Positions 1 to 6,133 of a stretch of DNA of 11,211 bases are shown one piece after another. Every line of letters starts with the position of its first letter. Within the stretch, counting starts at the first letter, position 1. Source of the DNA: UBA6165 sp044233745 (GTDB lineage: Bacteria > Bacteroidota > Bacteroidia > Flavobacteriales_D > Crocinitomicaceae). Location: contig JBIIJN010000078.1 in the NCBI GenBank assembly GCA_044233745.1, forward strand, positions 1 to 11,211, read 5' to 3'. The notes beneath the pieces were generated by a model. It made no database searches, had not been told where the DNA came from, and saw only the letters and a list, made by a program, of their open reading frames with translations. The translations under genes were made by a program, and so were the position numbers.

Positions 1-1
1 A

Positions 2-1225
2 ACAATTGCTGGAATCGGCATCAAAAATTCGGATGTGCGAAGCCGCTTGTTGGGCGATAAAGGCTCAAAAGTACAACTCACCATAAGAAGAAAAAACAAT
101 CAAGAACTGCTTAATTTCACTGTAGTTCGCGATAAAATCATTGAGCATTCTGTGGTTTCTTATTACATGATCGACAAAAAAATCGGCTATCTCAAACTCA
201 TTCGTTTCTCAAAAAATTCACTTGATGAAATAAAAGAAGCCATCGCCAAATTGAAAGAACAAGGCATGGAAGACTTAATTGTTGACTTGCAAGACAATGG
301 TGGGGGCTTGTTGGATATCTGCGCCTATATTGCTGATGAATTTCTTGACGAGAATAAGTTGATTGTTTACTCTGAAGGTAGAAAGAGACCCCGTAAAGAA
401 TTTCGCGCCGAGAATAAAGGAACGTTTGAAAAAGGTCGTTTGGTGATTTTGGTGAATGAAAATTCAGCTTCGGCAAGTGAAATTTTGGCGGGTGCCATTC
501 AAGATTGGGATCGTGGTTTAATTGTTGGCAGACGTTCTTTCGGAAAAGGACTCGTTCAGCAACCAATTCCACTATCAGATGGCTCAGAAATGCGTTTGAC
601 CATTGCTCGATATTTTACCCCATCGGGCAGATTTATTCAAAAACCTTATGAGGAAGGCAATGGTGATGCCTATCGAGAAGAAAGATTGAATCGTTACCTC
701 AGCGGTGAAGTCTATTCCCAAGATAGCATAGATTTTCCCGATTCCTTGAAGTATCAAACCTTGCTCAAAAAACGAACAGTTTACGGTGGCGGAGGTATCA
801 TGCCAGATGTATTTGTAGCCATTGATACTACGGGCATAAATGAACTGTTTAGAGTTTTGGTAAGAAATGGGTATTTCAACAACTTCTCTGTGGATATGGT
901 GACTAATAATAGAGATTATTATAAGTCGCTATTCACGTCATTCTCTTTATTTAATGAGAAATTCTATCAACATTTCAGTGATAAAATGGAGCAAGAATTC
1001 TTGGCCTACCTGAAAAAGGAAAACCTAGATCTCGAATTTACGCAAGAAGAGTATGCTTTTTGTCGCGACTTGATTGCATATCGCTTGAAGGCAGCTTTTG
1101 CTTCCAATTTGTTTGGTTTGGCTGAGTCGTATCAAGTTTCAAATGAATACAATGCACCACTGAAACGTGCGGTTCAATTGTTACAATCCAAAGAATACAA
1201 CAAATACAATTTGGCGAAACCTTGA
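2..1225 (+). CDS. S41 family (C-terminal processing) peptidase, 5'-truncated by window edge
   Basis: This is a serine protease of the CtpA/Prc type, which in Bacteroidota is exported and cuts periplasmic or envelope proteins near their C-termini. The reading frame is open from base 2, and 407 residues are visible. They begin inside a PDZ domain (TIAGIGIKNSDV, then VQLTIRR). The catalytic core follows: the NSASASEILAGA motif has the nucleophile Ser at codon 470-472, and SFGKG has the general-base Lys at codon 545-547, exactly 25 residues later as in the family. The remaining ~200 residues are the helical C-terminal extension usual in Bacteroidota members. Family proteins here are typically about 540-560 residues, so roughly 140 N-terminal residues (signal peptide, start of PDZ) lie upstream of the window. 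The GTG at base 35 falls inside the PDZ domain and is not the start. No terminator follows the TGA. The class is secure; the substrate is unknown. Confidence 0.93.
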   Translation, partial: TIAGIGIKNSDVRSRLLGDKGSKVQLTIRRKNNQELLNFTVVRDKIIEHSVVSYYMIDKKIGYLKLIRFSKNSLDEIKEAIAKLKEQGMEDLIVDLQDNGGGLLDICAYIADEFLDENKLIVYSEGRKRPRKEFRAENKGTFEKGRLVILVNENSASASEILAGAIQDWDRGLIVGRRSFGKGLVQQPIPLSDGSEMRLTIARYFTPSGRFIQKPYEEGNGDAYREERLNRYLSGEVYSQDSIDFPDSLKYQTLLKKRTVYGGGGIMPDVFVAIDTTGINELFRVLVRNGYFNNFSVDMVTNNRDYYKSLFTSFSLFNEKFYQHFSDKMEQEFLAYLKKENLDLEFTQEEYAFCRDLIAYRLKAAFASNLFGLAESYQVSNEYNAPLKRAVQLLQSKEYNKYNLAKP

Positions 1226-1250
1226 TTTTTGAAATAAATTATTGAATCAT

Positions 1251-1284
1251 TTGACATCCTTATCGCAAAAAAGAAGTTATTTTG
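1251..1284 (+). promoter_or_regulatory. Predicted Bacteroidota-type promoter for the DUF1573 lipoprotein gene
   Basis: TTG at 1251-1253 could be the -33 element. TTATTTTG at 1277-1284 matches the -7 consensus TAnnTTTG at all but one fixed position, with a 23-base spacer that fits the reported range for flavobacteria. It lies 34 bases before the ATG at 1319, leaving an A/T-rich leader without a Shine-Dalgarno sequence. Prediction from pattern only. Confidence 0.45.
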
Positions 1285-1318
1285 CATTTCAAAATCTAAA
1301 TAAACAAATTAACAATAC

Positions 1319-1846
1319 ATGAAAAAATTGGCTTATCTATTTGCAATCGCAGTACTAGCTGCTTGTCAATCCGGAAATGACTCCGGAGAAATTTCAAGTC
1401 GTTTGGCTCAAGAAGGCACTGAAGATTTTGTTGAATCAGAAATTCGAACGACTACACTATCCTTCAACAAAATGGAGCATGATTTCGGGAACGTTGTGGT
1501 AGGAGAGGATTACACTTTCAAATTTATAGTTAAAAACACCGGACAAAGTCCACTGCTGATTGAAGATGCAAAAGCGTCGTGCGGATGTACTGTTCCAGAC
1601 AAGCCAGACGGTCCAATTCAACCAGGCAAATCTGACGAAATTGTGGTAACTTTTTCTCCTAAACCAGGACAAGGCGTTACTTCAAAAACGATCACTGTGA
1701 CATCGAATACTAACCCTAAAATCACGACATTAACCATTCGCGCCAATGTTTTGGAATCAATGACAGGAGACCAGCCTAAAAAAGAACAACTTAAGGGTTC
1801 TGGAACGCAAACAGAAACCTTCTTATCGCCAAAGCCGGCACAATAA
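1319..1846 (+). CDS. DUF1573 domain lipoprotein
   Basis: This is a small exported lipoprotein of 175 residues whose function is unknown in the family. The N-terminus is a lipoprotein signal: MKK, a hydrophobic stretch, then LAAC with the lipidated Cys at residue 16. An acidic Ser/Glu-rich linker runs to about residue 44. The DUF1573 domain (an Ig-like/ASPM-SPD-2-Hydin-type beta sandwich) spans about 47-143. It shows the family landmarks: HDFGNVVVGE (54-63), FIVKNTG (69-75), the CGCT pair (Cys88 and Cys90) and a VTFSPKPGQG strand-turn. A polar tail of about 32 residues follows, rich in Lys, Gln, Thr and Pro. The start at 1319 is the only ATG that puts the signal peptide at the N-terminus. It is probably a single-gene unit between its own promoter and the tRNA. 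The two Cys could bind metal or form a disulfide, which is inference. Confidence 0.9.
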   Translation: MKKLAYLFAIAVLAACQSGNDSGEISSRLAQEGTEDFVESEIRTTTLSFNKMEHDFGNVVVGEDYTFKFIVKNTGQSPLLIEDAKASCGCTVPDKPDGPIQPGKSDEIVVTFSPKPGQGVTSKTITVTSNTNPKITTLTIRANVLESMTGDQPKKEQLKGSGTQTETFLSPKPAQ

Positions 1847-1880
1847 TTAAAAAAAGGGGGCCGCATTAGCAACAAAACAT

Positions 1881-1888
1881 TATTTTTG
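1881..1888 (+). promoter_or_regulatory. -7 promoter element of the tRNA-Leu gene
   Basis: TATTTTTG is a perfect match to TAnnTTTG. It ends 10 bases before the mature 5' end of the tRNA, so the 5' leader would be only a few bases. I see no convincing TTG -33 element at the expected distance. Confidence 0.5.
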
Positions 1889-1898
1889 CGCCCCGAAT

Positions 1899-1980
1899 GC
1901 CCACGTGGTGAAATTGGTAGACATGCCATCTTGAGGGGGTGGTGCCATTAGGTGTGCTGGTTCGAATCCAGTCGTGGGCA
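1899..1980 (+). tRNA. tRNA-Leu (anticodon GAG)
   Basis: This folds as a complete class II tRNA. The acceptor stem GCCCACG (1899-1905) pairs perfectly with CGTGGGC (1973-1979), and A1980 is the discriminator. The D-loop holds AAATTGGTAGA. The anticodon stem CCATC/GGTGG (1926-1930 and 1938-1942) encloses the loop TTGAGGG, giving anticodon GAG at 1933-1935, which reads CUC and CUU. The variable arm of 13 bases has a GCC/GGT mini-stem, as expected for leucine. The T-stem and loop are GCTGG-TTCGAAT-CCAGT (1956-1972). The 3' CCA is not encoded, since CAAG follows the discriminator, so CCA must be added enzymatically. The gene has its own -7 box and a terminator 5 bases downstream. Part of its 3' end is repeated at 2130-2159. 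Confidence 0.97.
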
Positions 1981-1984
1981 CAAG

Positions 1985-2020
1985 AAAAAAACCGCAACTC
2001 CATAGAGTTGCGGTTTTTTT
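1985..2020 (+). terminator. Intrinsic terminator after tRNA-Leu
   Basis: A perfect 16-base inverted repeat (1985-2000 against 2005-2020) surrounds the tetraloop CATA. The GC-rich core is CCGCAACTC/GAGTTGCGG, flanked by seven A's and seven T's. The symmetric A/T flanks mean it could end transcription in either direction, but no convergent gene is present. Confidence 0.93.
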
Positions 2021-2030
2021 GTTTAGAGAC

Positions 2031-2058
2031 ATTTCACGAACCCCATGTTCGATGAAAT
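2031..2058. repeat. Imperfect hairpin between tRNA terminator and broken tRNA copy
   Basis: ATTTCACGAAC (2031-2041) pairs with GTTCG (2047-2051) and TGAAAT (2053-2058) across the five-base loop CCCAT, with one bulged A at 2052. That makes eleven base pairs. There is no T-run after it, so it is unlikely to be a simple terminator. It sits in a gene-free stretch of about 250 bases that also holds a run of ten A's (2069-2078). Function unknown. Confidence 0.5.
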
Positions 2059-2129
2059 GGCGAAAAACAAAAAAAAAACAGCGCCGCGCAGCAAGCGAGG
2101 TTTTTGGCTTGTAAGAGATTAAACATTTT

Positions 2130-2159
2130 TGGTTCATGAACATAATCCAGTCGTGGGCA
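2130..2159 (+). repeat. Broken second copy of the tRNA-Leu 3' end (possible attachment-site scar)
   Basis: Bases 2144-2159 repeat exactly the last 16 bases of tRNA-Leu (1965-1980). Before them, TGGTTC at 2130-2135 equals tRNA bases 1958-1963. In the tRNA one G separates the two blocks, while here the eight bases ATGAACAT do, creating the perfect palindrome GTTCATGAAC (2132-2141). The upstream half of the tRNA is absent, so this cannot be a functional tRNA. A duplicated tRNA 3' end is the usual footprint of integration by a tyrosine recombinase. With only ~150 bases between the copies and no integrase in view, it would be a remnant. A chance tRNA-fragment duplication is the alternative. Confidence 0.7.
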
Positions 2160-2216
2160 ATTGATTTTATTACATCTCCTCTCACAATATCGCATCCACA
2201 TTTCCGTTTCTTTGAC

Positions 2217-2224
2217 TAATTTTG
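2217..2224 (+). promoter_or_regulatory. -7 promoter element abutting the beta-helix lipoprotein start codon
   Basis: TAATTTTG is a perfect TAnnTTTG box, ending only 4 bases before the ATG at 2229. Transcription normally begins a few bases after such a box, so the message would be leaderless or nearly so. No TTG is visible at the usual -33 distance. Confidence 0.45.
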
Positions 2225-2228
2225 CACT

Positions 2229-3596
2229 ATGCATAATTTGAAAACAATATTCTATTTATCCGCTTTTGTCCTTTTGGGCATACTACCCTTCTCGTGTAAA
2301 AAAAATCAGGTACTCACCGGAACGCAATTCGAATTCTCAAGAGACACTATAGTATTTGACACCGTTTTCACAACCATAGGATCCACAACGCGCAATTTCA
2401 AAGTGTATAACAACGAGAATTTCATCCTCAAATTCGATGAAATTCGCTTGATGGGCGGCGAAAACTCTCCTTTCAGATTCAACTTCGACGGCTTGTCTGG
2501 CGTGGTACACGAAAACATAGAAATTTATCCTAAAGATAGTCTCTTTGGCTTTGTAGATGTGACTCTTAATGTGAATGGCGCCAATTTGCCAATGGTTGTT
2601 ACCGACTCCATCCGCTTTCGTTCAGGTGATACAGAAAAATACCTCATTCTTGCAGTTTGGGGTCAAGACATTTACTACCACTACCGCGATGTTTCAGAAG
2701 GTGTTTGGCCAAATGACAAGCCACATTTGGTCTATGATTATACAGCTGTTGATGAAGACAAAACACTGACAATACAAGCTGGTACTACCGTTTTTTTTCA
2801 CAAAAACGCCAGGTTTATCGTGTTTAAAGGCGCGCTCAATATAGAAGGTGAACTGGATAATGAAGTCGTTTTTCGCGGTGACCGATTGGAGTCTTTTTAC
2901 AACGACGTACATGGACAATGGTATGGACTCAGATTCATCGAAGCCAATGCGTCTAATATTGAATACTTACAACTAAAAAACTCACTTATTGGTTTGCAAA
3001 TTGACTCCACAGGAACCGAAACCGATTACACCGTTTCAGCGCGAAATTCAGAGTTTTACAACATCAGTTTCTTTGGAATCTATCCTGTAGCGGGCGCTCG
3101 ATTAAAATTAGAAAACTGTGTGGTCAATAACTGCGGCGTGGCGTCAGCTTTTCTCTATGCCGGTGGTGCTTACAATTTTACAAACTGCACATTTGCCAAT
3201 ATCGGTTCGCAAGTGAGAAGTACCCCCCTCTTTGTAATTAAGGATAATTTCACCACCGACGGCATCACCTACGTCAGGCCCATCGGCGAAGCGAATTTCT
3301 ACAATTGCGTTATATGGGGCTCGCAAAACGATGAATTTGGATTAGATTTATTAGGCACGGTAAACCTATTGTTCGACCATTGTCTTATACGAAACACGGA
3401 AGTGCAAACAGGCTCATCCTATTTCAATTGTATTTGGAACCAAAACCCGAATTTTGAAAATGCTTCTGGCAACAACTTAAATTTCATTTTGCCCTCAGCG
3501 CTCAACAACAGCGGCAATTCAGGAACATCCACCAATGCCGACATCAAAGGCACGCCACGCACTGGACCAGACATTGGTGCCTACGAAGTTCAATAA
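2229..3596 (+). CDS. Right-handed parallel beta-helix lipoprotein
   Basis: This is an exported surface or periplasmic protein of 455 residues; I cannot assign a substrate. The signal region ends at FSCKKN with a probable lipidated Cys23. The lipobox is loose (LPFSC), as is common in Bacteroidota. Residues ~32-150 form a beta-rich domain with the patterns FDTVFTTIGSTTRNF (43-57) and AVWGQD (142-147). From about 165 a right-handed beta-helix begins, with strand-turn repeats such as LTIQAGTTVFFHKNA, LNIEGELDNEVVFRGD and GQWYGLRF. Its many short N/C/F-rich rungs (YNFTNCTFANIG, ANFYNCVIWG) continue to ~430. The C-terminus GPDIGAYEVQ matches the ending common in Bacteroidota beta-helix proteins. 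From memory, a conserved Bacteroidota family has the same order of domains. ATG 2229 gives the only complete signal peptide. The next gene starts 27 bases downstream on the same strand, so the two are probably co-transcribed. Binding or cleavage of a polysaccharide would be a guess. Confidence 0.82.
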   Translation: MHNLKTIFYLSAFVLLGILPFSCKKNQVLTGTQFEFSRDTIVFDTVFTTIGSTTRNFKVYNNENFILKFDEIRLMGGENSPFRFNFDGLSGVVHENIEIYPKDSLFGFVDVTLNVNGANLPMVVTDSIRFRSGDTEKYLILAVWGQDIYYHYRDVSEGVWPNDKPHLVYDYTAVDEDKTLTIQAGTTVFFHKNARFIVFKGALNIEGELDNEVVFRGDRLESFYNDVHGQWYGLRFIEANASNIEYLQLKNSLIGLQIDSTGTETDYTVSARNSEFYNISFFGIYPVAGARLKLENCVVNNCGVASAFLYAGGAYNFTNCTFANIGSQVRSTPLFVIKDNFTTDGITYVRPIGEANFYNCVIWGSQNDEFGLDLLGTVNLLFDHCLIRNTEVQTGSSYFNCIWNQNPNFENASGNNLNFILPSALNNSGNSGTSTNADIKGTPRTGPDIGAYEVQ

Positions 3597-3623
3597 TGGC
3601 TTCATATTTGAATTGAACGCCAC

Positions 3624-4514
3624 ATGATTCGTTGGTTTTTATTTCTAGTCTTGTTGCTCACACAGCAAATCGGTATTGCTCAAAATGGCTTTGGATTTCA
3701 GGCCCAACTTACCTTGCAATTGGGTGCGCCGATAAACGCTATTGGCATGCAGACCAATTTTTTCTATGCCCACAATCATTTTCAAGTCGCCACAGGTTGG
3801 CAATCAAAATTTTACACCTCTGGCCTTGGACCCAAAGGCTTATTCCTCGAAAATCGTCTTCACTTTTCAGGCAATTTGAGCTGGGGGAAAAATCGATACG
3901 TGAATCGCCAATTTATGAATCCAATTCTTCAATTTACGGACAAGCGAAACAGTTTGGGCTATGCTTATTATTGGTTTTGGGATACGCGCAAAACATCGCA
4001 ACGCTCTGGTGCATGGCTTTTGCAAATTGACCGCGCATTCATTTATTTTGAAAACGATTTATTTGCAGGACAAGGCAGAGACCGATTCCGAACAGGCACA
4101 TTGCAATTGATGTATATGGATTCAGTTCAGCAAATTGCGCTCAACATGCGCATGTGGACTGGCGAAACACGCGGCGCTCAAGTCATTGAAAACAGTACCT
4201 ATCCATCTTCTCGGGGATACAAAGACCTAATCCAAAGTTTATATGGAACCTACAGTCATGGGATTTTATCTGTGAGCTATTTGCGTGGTTTTGATTTCTC
4301 ACCAATTTCCATTGAACTAGGTATCGACAACGAACACATCCGCCATTTCTTTCAAAATAAACTCATCCACGATTTCCCTTATTTCCTGAAAAGCAACCCG
4401 ATGCGCAACAGACACTTACCGATGTTGGATGAAAATGGGTTGCCGTATGTGGATAGAGATTTACAGAAATTGAGAAGAACGAGGCTTGTGATTCAAGGTA
4501 GTTTGGGGGGATAG
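3624..4514 (+). CDS. Secreted protein resembling the Bacteroidota 'polymorphic toxin type 23' domain family
   Basis: This 296-residue protein has a clear Sec signal peptide: MIRW, a run of Leu/Phe/Val, then GIA with predicted cleavage before Gln20. The rest is rich in alternating aromatic and polar residues, as in beta-barrel or beta-sandwich proteins. Landmarks are NDLFAGQGRDRFRTG (144-158), MWTGETRGA (177-185), GYKD (198-201), ELGIDNEHIRH (231-241), NKLIHDFPYF (245-254) and HLPMLDENGLPY (264-275). From memory these recur in proteins annotated as 'polymorphic toxin type 23' in Bacteroidota. That name comes from computational toxin surveys. Here there is no toxin-delivery domain, no repeat filament and no neighbouring immunity gene, so toxicity is doubtful and an outer-membrane or periplasmic beta-protein is equally plausible. 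A weak -7-like CATATTTG (3603-3610) lies upstream, but coupling to the lipoprotein gene 27 bases before is more likely. After the stop come ~175 gene-free bases up to the miaB start. Confidence 0.6.
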   Translation: MIRWFLFLVLLLTQQIGIAQNGFGFQAQLTLQLGAPINAIGMQTNFFYAHNHFQVATGWQSKFYTSGLGPKGLFLENRLHFSGNLSWGKNRYVNRQFMNPILQFTDKRNSLGYAYYWFWDTRKTSQRSGAWLLQIDRAFIYFENDLFAGQGRDRFRTGTLQLMYMDSVQQIALNMRMWTGETRGAQVIENSTYPSSRGYKDLIQSLYGTYSHGILSVSYLRGFDFSPISIELGIDNEHIRHFFQNKLIHDFPYFLKSNPMRNRHLPMLDENGLPYVDRDLQKLRRTRLVIQGSLGG

Positions 4515-4662
4515 GACACGACACAAAATTAGACAAAGTAACAGGCTTCAAATTAATTGGTTAAAAACAACTTTATAGATTTATCTTGTTTGAACGCAAT
4601 AGAGGTAATTGAAGCCAAATTAATTTCCCAACCCTGACATTCTGTCACCCTAATATTTTTTG

Positions 4663-4670
4663 TAACTTTG
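4663..4670 (+). promoter_or_regulatory. -7 promoter element of the miaB cluster
   Basis: TAACTTTG matches TAnnTTTG perfectly, 20 bases before the miaB ATG at 4691. This predicts a leader of about 15 bases. No clean TTG -33 is seen. The gene-free stretch 4515-4690 holds nothing else I recognise. This is the likely main promoter for miaB through secG. Confidence 0.55.
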
Positions 4671-4690
4671 CACCCTATTTTACAAGCAAA

Positions 4691-6130
4691 ATGTTCGAAG
4701 AAACAACAAACAAAGTCATTCTGGAAGAAAAACAAGGTGAAGCCATGGAAATGGATGCCCCCATTCAAGCCAATGGCAAAAAATTATACCTAGAAAGCTA
4801 CGGCTGTCAAATGAATTTTTCAGATAGCGAGATTGTAGCATCTATACTAACAAGACAAGGCTATACGACCACACGAAACGAAGCAGAAGCAGATTTGATT
4901 TTGCTCAACACTTGCTCCATTCGTGAAAATGCTGAACAACGTGTGCGCAACCGTTTGACGGAATTCAAGCACCGAAAAGAGAAAAATCCAGGACTCGTGG
5001 TTGGCATCTTGGGTTGCATGGCAGAGCGTTTGAAAACACAGCTTCTGGAACAAGAAAAATTGGTGGATTTGGTCGCTGGACCTGATGCATACCGCGATTT
5101 ACCCAACCTCATCGGCGAAGTAGAAGGCGGTCAAAAAGCGGTCAACGTTTTATTGTCTCGCGAGGAAACCTATGCCGATATTAGCCCAGTACGTTTGGAT
5201 AAAAATGGTATTACAGCGTTCATCAGCATTATGCGCGGCTGCGACAATATGTGTTCGTTTTGCGTTGTGCCATTTACACGTGGTAGAGAAAGAAGCCGCG
5301 ATCCAAAAAGCATTGTGAAAGAAGCCCAAGATTTGTTTGATTTGGGCTACCGAGAAGTCACACTATTGGGGCAAAACGTGGATTCATACCGTTGGAACAT
5401 CTCCAAAAAAGGGGAAATTGAAAACCCAGAAGAACCTACAGTGAATTTTGCGCAGTTGTTGGAACAAGTAGCCTTGGTGAATCCCCTGTTGCGCATTCGT
5501 TTCTCAACATCGCATCCAAAAGACATGACCGACGATGTATTGGAAACTATGGCCAAATACAACAATATTTGTGAATATATCCATTTGCCTGTGCAGTCGG
5601 GAAATACAGCTGTTTTGGAGCGCATGAATCGTGGTTATTCTCGCGAATGGTATATCGGCCGTATAGACGCGATTCGTAAATACATGCCCAATTGTGCCAT
5701 TTCAACAGACATCATCTCAGGATTTTGTGGCGAAACAGATGCCGAACATCAGGAAACATTGACCTTAATGGACTATGTGCAGTATGAATACGCCTATATG
5801 TTTAAATATTCCGAACGTCCGAAAACATTAGCCGAACGCAAATATGAAGACGACGTTCCAGAGGCTGTGAAATCAGCGCGATTGACTGAAATCATAGACA
5901 AACAACAGGCTCATTCGCTCCTTAGAAATCAAGCTACTGTTGGAAAAACATATGAAGTTTTGGTTGAAGGCACCTCGAAACGCTCTGAAGAACATTTGTA
6001 CGGACGCAATTCGCAAAATGCCGTTATTATTTTCCCCAAAGGCAATCACAAGAAAGGTGACTATGTGTTTGTTCAAGTTTCAGAGTGCACAGCCGCAACT
6101 CTTTTAGGTGAAGTAGTTGAAAATCTGTAA
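4691..6130 (+). CDS. miaB: tRNA-2-methylthio-N6-dimethylallyladenosine synthase MiaB
   Basis: This radical-SAM enzyme adds a methylthio group to i6A at position 37 of tRNAs reading codons that begin with U. It uses two iron-sulfur clusters and S-adenosylmethionine in the cytoplasm. The N-terminal MTTase domain carries the three cluster ligands Cys39 (YGCQMNFSDSE), Cys75 (NTCSIREN) and Cys109 (LGCMAERL). The radical-SAM motif GCDNMCSFC gives Cys184, Cys188 and Cys191, followed by TRGRERSRDP, the MiaB signature. LGQNVDSY, STSHPKDM, HLPVQSGN and ISGFCGET are all intact. The last ~65 residues form the TRAM tRNA-binding domain. At 479 residues it is slightly long because of an ~30-residue leader. 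A second Met at residue 19 is an alternative start, but the promoter position favours 4691. It heads a tight cluster, with the next ATG 3 bases after the stop. Confidence 0.97.
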   Translation: MFEETTNKVILEEKQGEAMEMDAPIQANGKKLYLESYGCQMNFSDSEIVASILTRQGYTTTRNEAEADLILLNTCSIRENAEQRVRNRLTEFKHRKEKNPGLVVGILGCMAERLKTQLLEQEKLVDLVAGPDAYRDLPNLIGEVEGGQKAVNVLLSREETYADISPVRLDKNGITAFISIMRGCDNMCSFCVVPFTRGRERSRDPKSIVKEAQDLFDLGYREVTLLGQNVDSYRWNISKKGEIENPEEPTVNFAQLLEQVALVNPLLRIRFSTSHPKDMTDDVLETMAKYNNICEYIHLPVQSGNTAVLERMNRGYSREWYIGRIDAIRKYMPNCAISTDIISGFCGETDAEHQETLTLMDYVQYEYAYMFKYSERPKTLAERKYEDDVPEAVKSARLTEIIDKQQAHSLLRNQATVGKTYEVLVEGTSKRSEEHLYGRNSQNAVIIFPKGNHKKGDYVFVQVSECTAATLLGEVVENL

Positions 6131-6133
6131 GTT

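Noticed and set aside
198..572. Reverse-strand open frame opposite the S41 protease
   Set aside because: It is a shadow of the catalytic core, which has intact family motifs on the + strand; the reverse product resembles no family. Other opposite-strand or off-frame open stretches across the window are rejected for the same reason.
1854..1895. G-run and CCCC facing each other upstream of the tRNA, possible hairpin
   Set aside because: The arms need a bulge, the loop is about 25 bases, and the interval contains the tRNA -7 box. It is not a credible terminator.
2081..2105. GC-rich stretch followed by five T's, possible second terminator
   Set aside because: Only three or four pairs can form and the T-run is short.
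1880..2185. Reverse-strand open frame containing TTGFEPAHLMAPPP
   Set aside because: It is the antisense translation of the tRNA-Leu gene. This peptide is a well-known false protein in databases and the frame also crosses the terminator.
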